From the NCBI RefSeq assembly GCF_015706575.1, contig NW_024037069.1:33749315-33813314 (forward strand): a stretch of DNA of 64,000 bases, written 5' to 3'. Shown here piece by piece: positions 1 through 30,509 of the stretch (its first letter is position 1; each line of letters begins with the position of its first letter). The notes beneath the pieces are model-generated. The model saw nothing but the letters and a program-made list of their open reading frames with translations. It was not told where the DNA came from and ran no database searches. The position numbers and the translations under genes were made by a program. This DNA is from Patiria miniata (Eukaryota > Echinodermata > Asteroidea > Valvatida > Asterinidae).

Positions 1-660
1 CGGCTCCATACTTCCCTTCAGTACATTCTATATGCGAAAACAAAAAATACTCATACTGCATGCTTTATATACGGAACGAATTAGCAAGGCTCAACAGCGA
101 CTGTTTGACAAAAATATCTACGATAAAAAATTAAATTAGGAAAATTAGGGGTGCTTTTTAGGGAAATCTTCACACCCAGGGTCTGAATGTAAAAACCAAC
201 TAGCTAAAAAACCTACACGAAATTCTACACCCTCTTTTGATAATTTCTTATACCTTGCATGCAGTCTAGTCCCATATACCCAGCAGCACAGGAGCATCCG
301 TAAGGATCAGGAGAACAAAACAACAGACCCCGGCAAGCGTCATTGTGTGGATCAGTGCTATCAGAACAGGTATGACTAGCATTCTGGCCAAAGACGTGAC
401 GCCCGTGAACTGGATGTAAGACAACAACAAATCCAGTATTATATTTAATGAAATCAACATATTTGTTTTATATTATAAATAACATGTTCAACATTAGTAC
501 CAAATAAAAAGGCGAAGAATGTTACCTTGCTGACAGTTTTTTCCGCTGAATCCTGGAGCGCAGATACACGTTCCCGTGTTGTCATCACAGATACCTCCAT
601 TGTAGCATCGACGACAGGTGTTCTGACAGGAAGGCGGGCCCCACACACCCACAGGACACC
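1..660 (-). CDS. Gene 1 exons 7-9: Tie-type EGF modules (third one cut)
   Basis: Exon 7 (526-660): CPVGVWGPPSCQNTC, then YNGGICDDNTGTCICAPGF. Exon 8 (254-409): FGQNASHTC, then FCSPDPYGCSCAAGYMGLDC, which closely matches the FCLPDPYGCSCATGW segment of vertebrate Tie receptors. Exon 9 begins at base 27 with ECTEGKYGA and leaves the window. EGF modules in Tie lie close to the ligand-binding head. Modules are one per exon with phase-1 borders. Confidence 0.87.
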
Positions 661-3600
661 CTTTTAACAACAACAAATAAAACGTTACGAGACTTTTAAA
701 GTAGCATTTTACTAGAAAAGTCGGTGGGCGGAAGTGTTGAAAACCTACCTCTTACAATAAGTCTCATGAATCCATGAAATTGTTGACTTTCTTGGCCAGA
801 GACGAAGCACCTGTATATTCCTCCATCATCTGCAACAACATTACTGATAGTCACAATGAGCTGGTTGTTCCAAGCTGTGATGACGTCACCTCCATCATGC
901 CTCCATCTGTAGTTACTGTTGGGTGAATTCACATTCTCCATCTGTAGTGTCACCAACTCTCCGATGTTGGCAATCTGTGTTCGCTGTGTAGGTCGTGAAT
1001 GAACTGTGTTGTCTGCAGTGAGGTCATGATCAGTTAGTTCAGTGCTATTAACTACTAATCATGGCTTCTTATAAGGAATTACGTTAAAATCATCCCTAGC
1101 CTCTAATCTGTTAATACAACTCTACAGGGCGAGTAAAAAAAAAAGCGAAATCCAAATGTCGGGACAATTGTTTTAGTGAAGTTCTCCATGAAGCACTTTC
1201 AAAATTTAGGATATGAAAGCCCGATTAATAAGCTTTCTTTTTAGTACAAGAATCAATTCAATCACTTCTGTACTTTTCCAGTTAAGCAATTTTAAACACA
1301 ACCACTGTTTTAAAGTTCTGTCCACGGATCACAAAAAAAGTGTGCGTTCTTTCAGCAAAACGAAAACAATTCACGTTATTTTGTTTTGTTTTGCTGAAAG
1401 AACACATACCCTCTTGTGATCCGTGAACAGAACTTTTAAAGGTGGTTGTGTTTAAAATTCCGTAACTTGAAAAGTACAGATGTGATTTGAATGATATTTG
1501 TGCTAAAAGAAAGCTTGTGAATTGGGCTTTTATATCCTAGATTTTGAAGGTGCTGCATGCAGAACTTTACTAAAACATTGGCCCCGACATTTGGGTTTCG
1601 TTTTTTTGACTCACCCTGTATACATTAATGTAACGAGAAAGAAAGAACACAAGCATAGAATGATTTCAAATGAAATGAAATGAAAGTAAAGAGGTGATAA
1701 CAGATAACGGAGGTAGGCTTCTATCAGCTCACCATCTTTGTTCAATATGATTGTCTGTATCCTGGTCACGTTTTCATTTTTGAGAGCTTGAGCGTAGAAG
1801 ACACCCGTTCGGTCAATACCAGCTGATTCAGGTAACGTACTGGACAATGTAACTGCACATATCGTCTGTGGATCATTCACAACCATCGATCCTGCTGGTA
1901 GTTTGACATTGCTACCTCCTGTGGTCAGTTGTCTGCCGAAGATTATCCCAGCGGAGGCATAGTTAGGACCCTTGTAAGCTTGGATGACTGCATTGTCGTC
2001 TCCAGTCTGGCCAAGACGAGCGGGGTTGACCACAAGAGTAAAATCCACACCGATATCTGGGGAGTTAAATGAATGCATTGACATGTTTTAACATTGCCAT
2101 AGGTCTGCTGGATTGGGACAAATCATCACAATAAAACAAAAAAATCACAATTATAACACTTGCATTTTGCATGTAAAAACCAGGTGCCAAAAAATGACCA
2201 CCTTAAAATCCATATTTTGTAGCCCCCACCCCAACCTTTGACATCATATACACATTACTATATTGCATCACACTGGCACAACAATCAAATAAAAGGCCTT
2301 GTTGTCCCCTTTCATTTGATACCACAGCCATGTGAGGTTGCGGTGCTTGTAGCTGTAAAGATTTCATAAATTTTCAAACTATCTTAAGCCGTGTCAACTT
2401 TTGCATAAAATTGACCTAATGAAAACAAATTCCATTAATAAAAGTTAACATGGGCTCGACCTTATTACCCAAGACCAACTACGATATATGCTTGGTAATT
2501 CGCCAAAGAAATTTAGCAACTAAAAATGTTAATCATTTGTGAAGTTAGGAATCCTTTTTCGATTGTTTATTTTTTCCATACAAATATTCATTATGCGAAA
2601 TGATGAAGATATTGAAAATGTATCATGAACCACGATGTCATTGCGCTCTTGACGAATATTCATAACAACACACATAATATATTTTCTTTGTTTGCAAACA
2701 TATTTTTATTACTTTTACCTTCAACAGTAGAAGTCTCCTCAGTGTCTTGGATTTCCTCCACCATGACTTCGGCAAGACTCAGAATATTATATGTATATCT
2801 AGATGAATTTTTTTTTTCCACACTGACGTATCTAGCAGAGACGATGGGATCCGCGATGAAATCAATCACTGCTCCATTAGTTGCCTGAGAACTTGGGACT
2901 GCATCTCCTATCTGTGTGTTCTGTGAGAGATCTGATGGATCCAAACCAGCCCGCAGCACGGCACCTGTCAATCTGTGACCTGCAGTCATTTGTAAAGCGG
3001 TAAAGTAATCAGAATTATATTCACCGCAGATTTTGCACTTCCCTGGTTACTGAAGAACCCCGATATTGGAGCGACACCACTCATTTAAGAAACAAAAAAT
3101 ACAATGTTCGCTATGTTTCAAAGTTGGTATTGCTTTTTTTCCAAACCTCAACCGGTTCGTTATTGGAGGATTTTTAACATTTATTTTCGAGAGGTCATTA
3201 TAATAAGCATTGGAAAAGACTGATTTCCAACATAAAAAAATGACACGTGGAGCAAAACTCAGCCGAGTCAGTTCGGGTGAATTATATTGATGGTAAAATT
3301 TCATCAGTTTTATGCGATAAAAGCTGGATGGATAACGCTGAAGGCGAACGCCAAAAAGAAGAATTTTGTTTTCTACGAACTTGGTTTAGAAAGTATGCAT
3401 AGAGAACCTACCACAGCAATCGACTCTGTTGAATATTGTAATTTTCTTCAAACAGTAGATAGCCTCCAGATCTACTCTCCACCACTGATTCGGGGCACGA
3501 ACTGTAACATAAATAACACATTTGTTTACATTGCCTCGTTTAGAGAAAGGGTGTTTAAACGTTGTGGCGTCCAACAATTGTTTATCATACTAATTTTACT

Positions 3601-6600
3601 TGATTATCGAGGTATCATTTTAATATAGTAATACGTAAACGTGTTCGGCATGGGGTACCGTCGAGACATGGCACAAAACTGTTGGGCAAAGTATTACCCG
3701 ACATTGAAATTTCCTGATATTGGGTTGAATTGGGTAAAAACTGACAAACTATTGGGAAGAATTCGCTCAAGAGTGTAGGCAGTTGATAATTCGACCAGCA
3801 CTGGTCGAATTATCAACCCATTTTGCATATGACATTAGCGAAACGGATGAATGTTCCGAAAAAAATATAGAAGCTATAAGTACAACATCTCTGTTCAAAA
3901 AGAGGACAATCTAACATGAATGTATACCCACTTATTTTAAAGGGTTTTCCTTTGTATATAATTTAGATGTTTTACATTTTTTACTGGTTTATTTTTATTT
4001 CTGTGAAGCGCCTTGAGTGTCAAATTTGACGGATTTGGCGCTATATACAAGAACTAGCAGTTATTTTTTTGTTTGTTGTTTGTTGTTTTATTCCACAAAG
4101 GAGCATACCCCGTTATCCTGAGAAGGGTTACATCAAAAGTTTAAATAAACAATTTAATTTCAAATCATGACATAGGAGTAAGCTAAGATTTTTCATTTTA
4201 CACTCGTAAGATTAATATATTTTAATTTAGCCGAAAGAAAAAAAAAATTGGCTAAACAATGCATTTAAATTTTATCCTAGATGTCATGACAAAAATGAAT
4301 TTGTCTTTTTTTTCGATAAAAAACTGCAATCTGCATTGCCTTTACAAGCGGTATTTTACTTGTTTGTTTTTCTCAAAGAATTGTACATGGGACAGGAACA
4401 TAAAAAAATGCATTTCTGTTTCTACCTCTTCCAGACAGTGTGGACAAATACGTTGGTTTAATTCCAAACTAGTGTACCTATCGGTTTCTACAAGCACTTC
4501 ATGAGCTGACCATCTATTAATCTAACCAAATAATGTCTGAATTGAGGATTATTAAACAAACAAATAAATGGGGTTTCATTTCATACTCTATTTTAAACGC
4601 AGGGGCGGATCCAGGAATGTTCGCAGGGGGGTGTTTCATCAGCAGAAATTCTTAAAATGTACACAAGTTTTTATTTCTCCGGACACTTGGCCTTAGTTAA
4701 ATCCAAAACTGGGGGGGGGGGGGTTCCATATTTCAATAGGGGGCGCTGTTCAAATTCTTATTAATTATTAACACTAGATTACAAAAACATGTACCGTATT
4801 TTGAACAGGCAGACATTATACCAGTATAATTTTTTTTGGGTGTCACAGCAGGGGGGGGGGTCGACTTCTTTTTTCTTTGTTAGGAATTTGTATGGAAATT
4901 TTTTTAGACAGAGCTGGGGGGGGGGGGTCGAAACCACCCCTCTGGATCCGCGCCTGAAACGTCCGGTAGGTTCACAGTTGATGTTTGTGGCTATACCTTA
5001 TTTAGTATCGTTATGTAACCTACCAGACCCACTACAAATGAACTCATGTACAAATTTATCAAAAAGAACACGCTGAATATGGGGCCCGATTCCATTTAAC
5101 CAAGTCAAAGGTGTTTTTTAACTTAATGAACAAAGATGACCTTAAATGAAATATTCGCCTACAACGTTTAGTTGGGGGGGGGGTAGACAAAAGTGGGAAG
5201 GGGGTGGACAAAAGTGGGGAAGGGCTGGTAACAAATTATTTGATATCCCTCCCTGCTTGAAAAGTGACGGAGTACATAAAAAAATAATCCCCCCCCCCTC
5301 CGTCCTGACCCTGATAGACGCAAATAATAATTACACTAGTTTATTTAACAAAAAAGGACAACTCTTTTTAAAAGAAAACAACTTTTACTTGTGTGTGTAA
5401 TGGTGCTTCGATCGCCATCTACTGCATTCTCCGCAGGCACATCAAGTGCAAACGTTGTACTCTGACTAGTCGGCTTGTTCCGCAGATCGAGGGCCAGACC
5501 TGTGTTAAAGGATATTATTAACAGTGTCCATACTTTCAATTTTCATAATAGAATGCCATTTAAACCCTACCACACGAAGGCAGCTTGGGACAGTATCTTG
5601 GCGATTGAACATGAAATACGTGAATGCGATTCGTATTTTGTTAGATTTGTTTTGGAGTGACATTATGTTTTGCCGTTTCAGATTCATGTGTGACATAAAA
5701 CTATTAACCAAACCTTCATTTTGTGGAGTCACAGAATGCGTTCTTACCACACTCTGGAAATATGCTGTAAATCATCAAGCTAACCTTAGCTTTAAGAGGT
5801 GGATTGCAAACTCGTTTTCGTTTTTAAACTCAATTAGTTTGTACTGAACGAATCGTGGCCGCGCTGTAGGTGCTAGATGCGGGCAAATTTAAGGATAGCT
5901 TAAATTTTAAAAAAATGTGACGTGATCATCGAAATTCCTTAAATTGTAAACAATAATATTTTGAGAGAAGCATTCGTTATTCACAGTGGAGGCGGTAAAA
6001 ACTTATCAACCTTCATTTTATTGTTGTGGAAAAAAAGAGAAGTTATCCCTTGAACAATTCTCAGCTCGGCTAAGGTCTGGGATAAAACAAAAATATAATC
6101 ATATCGTAATGTTCACCTTGTATTTGGTTTTCACAAGTTGCTAAATAAATCATGCAGTTATATGGAGCAATAGTAATACATGGAGTGTTGTACATGCATG
6201 TCAAAATAACCATTCCTGAATCAGACGGCAGATTTTGGGAAAGAATCAGGTCTATCTTTATAACAAAACAACTACCAGATTGAACCATGCATATCTCCAT
6301 GATTGAACAGCAACAACCTCGATTAAATACTTCCTTATTTTTGAAGGATAATTTACATAAAAATGGCATTATAAATAATTGCAAGATTAACGAAAACTAC
6401 ATGTCATTGAACAAACAAAATCAGAACGTGTTTACATTTCCCCAGAAACAAGGATCTTGTGCCTTTTGTGAAACTAAACTGTTATTCACCCATTATGGCA
6501 ACAACTCTTAACCAAATAACATGTTTGCCCAAATAAAATCCAGAATGACGTCAATGTCTGACACTGTTCATTTCCTTGATGATCAAACTTACCTCCTGTT

Positions 6601-6662
6601 TGAGTGAGGAGCAGAAACAGAAGCAGTGAAAAGATGGTAAAGTGTCCATATTGAGACGTCAT
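1..6662 (-). CDS. TIE-like: Gene 1: Tie-type receptor tyrosine kinase with N-terminal fucolectin domain (5' part only)
   Basis: Partial gene; the rest lies beyond base 1. Coding exons on the minus strand, 5' to 3': 6593-6662, 5389-5499, 3412-3501, 2719-2979, 1733-2056, 749-1012, 526-660, 254-409 and 1-27 (cut by the window). Every junction has GT-AG ends and matching phase (phase 1 throughout), and exon lengths equal those of genes 2 and 3 except for small whole-codon differences. The visible product is signal peptide, fucolectin-like lectin domain, two Ig-like domains and two EGF modules plus the start of a third. By analogy with its neighbours it is a type I membrane receptor whose kinase half lies off-window. 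It is the most diverged of the copies in the ectodomain. The family call is strong; ligand and function are not shown by the sequence. Confidence 0.88.
749..2056 (-). CDS. Gene 1 exons 5-6: two Tie-type Ig-like domains
   Basis: Exon 5 (1733-2056) encodes VDFTLVVNPARLG, FGRQLTTGG, GVFYAQAL and TRIQTIIL, corresponding to the first Ig domain of Tie (compare the human Tie2 stretch with GRDF and RIRTM). Exon 6 (749-1012) encodes YRWRHDGG, GGIYRCF and FMRLIVRG, the last matching the RLIVR border between Ig2 and EGF1 in Tie2. Each domain has only one cysteine where a standard Ig fold has a pair. The intron between them carries the MITE at 1125-1618. Confidence 0.8.
1123..1620. mobile_element. Mariner-like MITE, long inverted repeat with TA duplication
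   Basis: The element runs 1125-1618 between TA dinucleotides at 1123-1124 and 1619-1620. Its ends read CAGGGCGAGTaAAAAA and, inverted, CAGGGTGAGTCAAAAAAA. The two halves are imperfect inverted copies over nearly the whole 494 bp, with the centre near 1385. It sits in the intron between the two Ig exons and is absent from the same intron of genes 2 and 3. No coding capacity is seen; it is probably a non-autonomous Tc1/mariner derivative. Confidence 0.75.
2719..5499 (-). CDS. Gene 1 exons 2-4: fucolectin-like (FTP / F5/8-type) lectin domain
   Basis: Exons 5389-5499, 3412-3501 and 2719-2979. Landmarks in order: GLALDLRNKPTSQSTT, AENAVDGD, the THT turn at the end of exon 2, QWWRVDLEAIYCLKKITIFN, RVDCCGHR across the exon 3/4 join, then ARYVSV and LAEVMVEE. 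This is the pattern of the eel fucolectin/tachylectin-4/pentraxin-1 (FTP) family. The spacing H-x26-R-x-D-x4-R, known to bind fucose and calcium-linked loops in eel agglutinin, is complete here. The neighbouring Cys-Cys pair of the eel lectin is also present, and only in this copy. The long intron 2 (3502-5388) splits the domain. Sugar binding is inferred, not shown. Confidence 0.85.
3782..3817. repeat. Short perfect hairpin
   Basis: GTTGATAATTCGACCAG is followed two bases later by its exact reverse complement. Stem 17 bp, loop 2 bases. It lies in intron 2 of gene 1; no counterpart was seen in genes 2 or 3. Confidence 0.7.
4600..4956. mobile_element. TIR element with CAGGGGCGGATCCAG-type ends
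   Basis: The left end reads CAGGGGCGGATCCAG; the right end reads CTGGATCCGCGCCTG, its near-perfect inversion. AAACG flanks it on both sides (4595-4599 and 4957-4961), a likely 5-bp target duplication. The interior is G-rich with no coding signal. It is a non-autonomous DNA element of uncertain superfamily. Confidence 0.65.
5500..6592. other. Gene 1 intron 1
   Basis: About 1.1 kb between the signal exon and the first lectin exon. Blocks at about 5640-6060 and 6060-6590 match the same intron of gene 2 (27408-28332). AT-rich; no gene or element boundary that I can support. Confidence 0.6.
6593..6662 (-). CDS. Gene 1 exon 1: signal peptide
   Basis: The ATG at 6662 opens MTSQYGHFTIFSLLLFLLLT, with a polar start and a leucine-rich core, then TGG at the exon border; the donor GTAAG follows. 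The exon is 70 nt, three codons shorter than the 79-nt exons of genes 2 and 3, and keeps phase 1. The start is chosen because the same ATG-(A/T)-SQ opening is conserved in three copies and is followed directly by the hydrophobic core. Confidence 0.8.
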
Positions 6663-6803
6663 GTCTGATTTTTATCCCTTGGAAAATGTTCTGACGACAG
6701 GGATGACTTTAACCTTTTCAGTTCTACACATTTCATGCAACTTGTAGATGTACTTCCTTGTGTATCGCACTAGTGTCAATTTCCTCTTGCGAACTCAAAT
6801 GAC

Positions 6804-6815
6804 TGTTTATAATAG
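6804..6815 (-). promoter_or_regulatory. Possible TATA box of gene 1
   Basis: On the minus strand TTCTATTATAAACAG lies about 145 bases upstream of the start codon. The same block, with TATAAATAG, lies about 185 bases upstream of gene 2. Position and conservation fit a core promoter; no transcription start is shown. Confidence 0.4.
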
Positions 6816-7177
6816 AAAAGTCCAGACTTTAAACCGTACAGTGATGGTTATATTCATAAGTACAGTGCCGCTTCAATTGCACATTCACATCACAAGCGCA
6901 TTTAGTTTGCACTGTTGATATTAAACTAATACTGAACATAGCCTGGCATTATGGTAATTCACTGGAATCCTGGTAAGACTGGGTGCTGTTACATTCCGAC
7001 TGTTCCATTCCGGGTCAGGGTAGGTAGGTACCGCTTGTAAAGTGCTTTGACGCTTTCAATAAATATAAATAGTTACAATTGCAAAACGTCGCCAGGAAAC
7101 AAGTTAACCTTCACCAGGACAATCGTGCTCGATTTAATATTTAATATTTAGTAATTAATTTATTCACACATATATAT

Positions 7178-7360
7178 CAGTTACGTATCTAGGGTCGAAC
7201 TTGTGAGGGGGCACCGGGGGGTGCACACATTTTTTAGTGGGGGCACGGATATCCACTGGGCAACACGATTCCCCAAACCCTCGCCTCCCCCTCCCCCTCC
7301 CCCTCCCCTGTGCCCCACCTCCCATGTTCCCCCTTCCCCTCTCCCTTAGGTACGCCACTG
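7178..7360. mobile_element. Short MITE with CAGTGGCGTA-type ends
   Basis: Ends read CAGTTACGTATCTAGGG and, inverted, CAGTGGCGTACCTAAGGG. A diverged copy occupies the equivalent place in the next spacer (about 29379-29546), so this insertion predates the gene duplication. The C-rich tract sits inside it. Superfamily uncertain; such ends are common in hAT-like elements. Confidence 0.5.
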
Positions 7361-9143
7361 ATATGTAATATTAATTCAGAATATAGAACAGGTCGGACAG
7401 GTCCCCAGTCTAGCTTGAGTCATCGTGTAATTTTCGATGAAATAAATACTGCATTGTAATTGAACTGTGTATTTTTTACAGTTACTTCCTGGTTGACCCC
7501 TTTTACCCCAATTACTTCCTGGTTGACATCACCGATTTCTGTATACATTTCAGTATCGAAAAATCTACTAAGCGAATTCCCTCCCCAAAAGCCGAGAAAA
7601 CTTGTTGGGTTTGCCCCCCCCCCCCCTCACACCCATCTTTGTAAACACCGGGCAATCGTGGACCCACTATTTTCCCTAATCCTCATTCATTCATTTGTTT
7701 GTACTCTAAATAAAGGAGGGCGCTATTTGTTTGGGGCGAAATATTTTGTAGGACGCCCTCTTACTGAGTTTGCCATATTATTTCAAAGTATCTTACGTAT
7801 CTTTTGTAGGACGCCCTCACACTGAGTCTGCCATATTATTTCAAAGTATCTTACGTAGATCAGATAGATCAGTCGTCGACAGACCATCCGTGCTTAAAGG
7901 AAACCTGGCATCCGAAAAAAAAAATCAAAAAAAGGGGGCGGGGAGGGCGTGGGAGGCCTCACACCATCTTCCTATGATGGACATGACGCCATGACGTACT
8001 TTCTATTTTTTGGCTGCAAAAGGTTTCATGAACACAGAAGCGTCGCCAGACAAATTTGAAAGGGGGAGGCTGATAACATATTCGCTGCAAAACCATCCGT
8101 GCTAAAAGAACAACCGGCAAAAAAAATGAGGGGGGCAATAATCGGACATTAAGGGGTGCACTTCATACTGGTGTACCGTGAATTTAGAATTCTATGAAAT
8201 ACAGACTCATTGGTAGTATTGCACATGCCTAAGGGTGATGATTAGGAGAGTGACCGGTCACGTGAGAGGGTTTAAACAATAATTCCGATTTTCATAGGAG
8301 TCAGAAAAACAAAATATTAACCGTATATAATAAGTGGATTTTTATCGTATACAAATGTGCTCTTGATTTAATGAACTACTGCAAAATATGTAAACACCTT
8401 ACGAACGTAAATGATGTGACGTGTCTAGTGGGCTTCTTTTAGAATCGTGCTGTTCGTTCGTAAAAAAAAGAGGATAAAAACCGACTGATTTGTCCTGGCT
8501 TCAGTTCACGTCAGATGAGAGTAACTATGCATGCTTTGAGTAAACTTACTGTCTTTATAGCAACCTTTTTGATAAGAATGTTTACACAAAGAGCGTCTGA
8601 GTAACCCTCAATAGTGTAATAAACACACGACAAAAATTAAGTGTCTTTTAGAAACAAATTTAAGCTAAAAAACGGTTTCCCAATGAATGTTTTTTGATGG
8701 AAGCCCTAAAGATAAACAACTTGAAGAGAAAGGAGCTCAAATTAAGAAAATGTGGTAAAAATAGATCAAATTGAAGTCTTCCGAAATAATGAATACTTCC
8801 GAAAACTTCATATGAGTGTCATCCCTATTCCGCTCGTTAGTGATGCCGTGATGTTTGTTTGAATCTAAATAAACGATTTCTACTTCTCAGTTCAAGATGT
8901 AAAAATTGTGTAAATTGTCATTAATTTGCTATAATTAATTTACACGATTGGTACATTTAGCGCTTTATACGTTACTCATTGAATATAACTGAATAATGAT
9001 ATTGTATTACAAGATTATATCTTGATATAATTTTACGGCTATTAATGTATTACTTTTTTCTTTTTATGTGGTGATATTTTATTACAGGATAATAACTTGA
9101 TATAATTTTTCGGGTATTACTATTTTTTTGTTAAAATGCATTG

Positions 9144-9149
9144 TTTATT
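9144..9149 (-). terminator. Possible poly(A) signal, gene 2
   Basis: AATAAA on the minus strand about 300 bases beyond the stop codon; a second lies at 9078-9083. The flanking sequence is shared with genes 3 and 4. Confidence 0.3.
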
Positions 9150-9446
9150 TTAACGATTACTCAATTTAACTACAATGGGACCTTTATGCATACATCTTAG
9201 AAAAAAAGTTAATAACGCAGAATATAGTCCCTGTGGAGTTTTCTTTGGATTTGAAATCAAAAACCCAAACATCAAATTGGTAGAGCACATCGTCCATGAT
9301 CGCACCGAGATTTAAAACTACAGAACATTTTTTCCATAATTCTAGAATAGTTTTCATATTATTGACTATATATAGATTCGCTTAATATGGCGCCAACACC
9401 GGGCGATGATTGGCTGAGCTGTCACGTAAGCGATTATCGCATTCAT

Positions 9447-28411
<18,965 letters not shown>

Positions 28412-28590
28412 GTCTGGTTTTATCCCTTGGAAAATGTTCTGACGACAGGGATGACTCTAACCTTTTCAGTCCTATACAGTTCATGCAAGCCTTATACTTC
28501 ACCTGCAATGCTACATGTACTTCCTTGTGTATCGCCCAACGAACTGGTACTGGTGTCAGTGTATATGCCCTCTTGCCATTTCAAACAGCT

Positions 28591-28601
28591 ATTTATAATA
28601 G
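28591..28601 (-). promoter_or_regulatory. Possible TATA box of gene 2
   Basis: TTCTATTATAAATAG on the minus strand, about 185 bases upstream of the start codon. It matches the gene 1 block at 6804-6815. Confidence 0.4.
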
Positions 28602-28754
28602 AAAAGGCCAGGCCTTACACCGTACAGTAATGGTTATATTTACAGAGTACTTTTGGAAAACTCATTCATGCGTACAGTGCAGCTTGAAATGCAAATTCAC
28701 ATCACAAGTGCATTACTTTTGGTTTGCACTGTGGATATTAAACTTAGGTAAAGT

Positions 28755-29118
28755 AAAAAAAACAACATGTTTCTCGTCCCCGCCCGCTTCCTTTTTTGGA
28801 GGCCGCCTGGGTTTTGTTATCATTTTTTATTTTTGAAAAATGCAGTAAAAAAACACCGAAAAAGTCCACGGTTAAAGCAAATGCATCTTATCTAAAACTG
28901 TTCATTGTAGACGAATACACGTTTAAATGACACTGTAAATATGTTCAGTTCTCTTGTCCAACTTGACTTTCATTTTAAACGTGTCTTGAACAGTGGAAAC
29001 ACCAGCGGTTGCAGGAATTTTTGAAATGGCGGCCATCTTGAAAAAAATAAAAAATAAAAAATAAAAAGCCCCTCTTCCTCCTTTTTTTCATAAACCCGGA
29101 CGAGAAACATGTTTTTTT
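28755..29118. mobile_element. TIR element, ACATGTTTCTCGTCC ends
   Basis: Left ACATGTTTCTCGTCC near 28765-28779 is matched by inverted GGACGAGAAACATGT at 29098-29112, with A runs outside both. The gene 1/2 spacer lacks it, running straight from GATATTAAACT to AGCCTggCA. About 360 bp, no coding signal, superfamily unknown. Confidence 0.55.
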
Positions 29119-30134
29119 TCTATTCGGCCTTATGGAATATAAAATTATAGCCTAGCACTATGGTACTTCACTGGGATCCCGGTAAGACCGGGAACTATTT
29201 CATTCCGACGATAGCGCATCCAGGTTTCAGGGTCAGGGTACCGGTTGTAAAGTGCTGTGACGCTTTCAATAGATAAAACAATTGCAAAACTTCGTCAGGA
29301 GACAAGTTAACTATTACCAGGACATTCGTGCTCGATTTAATATTCAGTATTAATTAATAAATTTATTCGCATATATATCTGTGACGTATTTAGGGCTGAA
29401 CTTGTGAGGGAGCACCTGGGGGTGCACACATTTTTCAATGGGGGCACGGATATCCACTGGGCAACACGATTCCCCAAACCCTCGCCTCCCCCTGTCCCCT
29501 CCCCACCTCCCCTGTGCCCCCTTCCTCTCTCCCTTGTACGCATCTGATATACATACTCAATGTAATTTTAATTTAGAATACAGAACAGGTCGGACAGGCC
29601 CCAAGTCTAGGTTGAGTCATCGTGCATTTTTCGATTAAATAAATACTGCATTGTACTTGAACTGTGTATTTTTTACAACTACTTCCTGGTTGAAATGTTA
29701 TGAAGTCATTTTATACCCTTTGACCTAAAGCTGGAATAAGCACAGCCAGATTGTGTTTCGATTTCATTTCATTTCAGAGTTTCGTTATGATCCGTAAACC
29801 ACACACACATAAAATACTTCTTGATATTCAGATCCTTCTTTTTATAGAATCGGATTTTAACTGTTCTTTATGAAGGACCACAAGTGTTTATCAAGATTTT
29901 AGAAATAAAGGTTCAACGAGTAGCGTGATTCCGTTGCTCTGATGAGCCCCCATTGACACTAACAGTCATGATTAATCTACAAAACCATCAATAATCGAAA
30001 ATCTACTAAACCATCAATGAGTGACTTAATTCCCTTCCCAAAAGCCGAGAAAACTCTTCGGGTTGCGCCCCCCCCCCACACACACATCTTTGCATATAAA
30101 CACCGGTCAATCGTGGACCCACTATTTTCCCTAA

Positions 30135-30509
30135 GGCCAAAAAAAAAAAAAAAGTCTCCGGTTTCTGGTATGCGCGCGCGTCGCCGTAGCCATGCGCGTC
30201 GGCAAAATGAAAACGTTTTTTTTTTCAATAAAAGATGCTGTCTCAAAACCGCCAAACGCACTGGTTTGACTGGAATCCTGCTGCTGCACAATTTTAACGT
30301 GTTTTTAGATGGGGTTATGATCGAGAAAAAAGCTTTATGTGGCCTCTCCGGCCTCCCATTTGCACTAAGTTTAGTCGGGCACCATTTGCAGTCATCAGCC
30401 GACATTTGAAGCAAAAAAGACAGGTAAAAAAAAAAAAAAAAAAAGCCGCGTCGCCGCACCACTTTTTGGGCAAGCTCCATACCAGAAACCGGAGACTTTT
30501 TGGGGGGCC
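30135..30509. mobile_element. Harbinger-like MITE, copy 1
   Basis: Starts GGCCAAAAA and ends GGGGGGCC, with subterminal inverted repeats AAGTCTCCGGTTTCTGGTAT. TAA flanks it at 30132-30134 and 30510-30512. The empty site is preserved in the gene 1/2 spacer (CCCTAATCCTC near 7673), so the 3-bp TAA target duplication is directly visible. 375 bp, no transposase. TAA/TTA duplications and GGCC ends fit PIF/Harbinger. Confidence 0.8.

Larger units (their letters stand above)
3502..5388. other. Gene 1 intron 2 (long, repeat-rich)
   Basis: Non-coding. It holds a perfect 17-bp stem hairpin at 3782-3817 and a TIR element at 4600-4956, with long G runs near 4690-4930, 5170-5225 and C runs near 5290. The ends resemble the ends of intron 2 in genes 2 and 3, but the middle does not. 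I see no gene in it. Confidence 0.6.
6663..9446. other. Spacer between gene 1 and gene 2
   Basis: No gene seen. The part nearest gene 1 (to about 7000) is promoter-proximal sequence shared with the spacer upstream of gene 2. A short MITE-like unit is at 7178-7360. A C-rich tract follows at 7270-7345. A 58-bp tandem duplication is at 7744-7858 (GTAGGACGCCCTC repeated), present once in the gene 2/3 spacer. The stretch 8280-9446 matches the 3' flanks of genes 3 and 4 and should contain gene 2's 3' UTR. A two-fold repeat of GATATTxTATTACA lies at about 8997-9120. Confidence 0.65.

Noticed and set aside
1-6662. Gene 1 as a complete secreted lectin-Ig-EGF protein
   Set aside because: The last visible exon is cut by the window edge in the middle of an EGF module, so an ending here has no support.
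7270-7345. C-rich repeat as a possible structured regulatory tract
   Set aside because: It lies within a short MITE-like unit and differs in length in the sister spacer; simple low-complexity expansion explains it.
30017-30409. Plus-strand open frame of about 130 codons
   Set aside because: It runs through a C/A-rich spacer and into the Harbinger-like MITE; the composition is low complexity and the equivalent spacer elsewhere does not keep it open.
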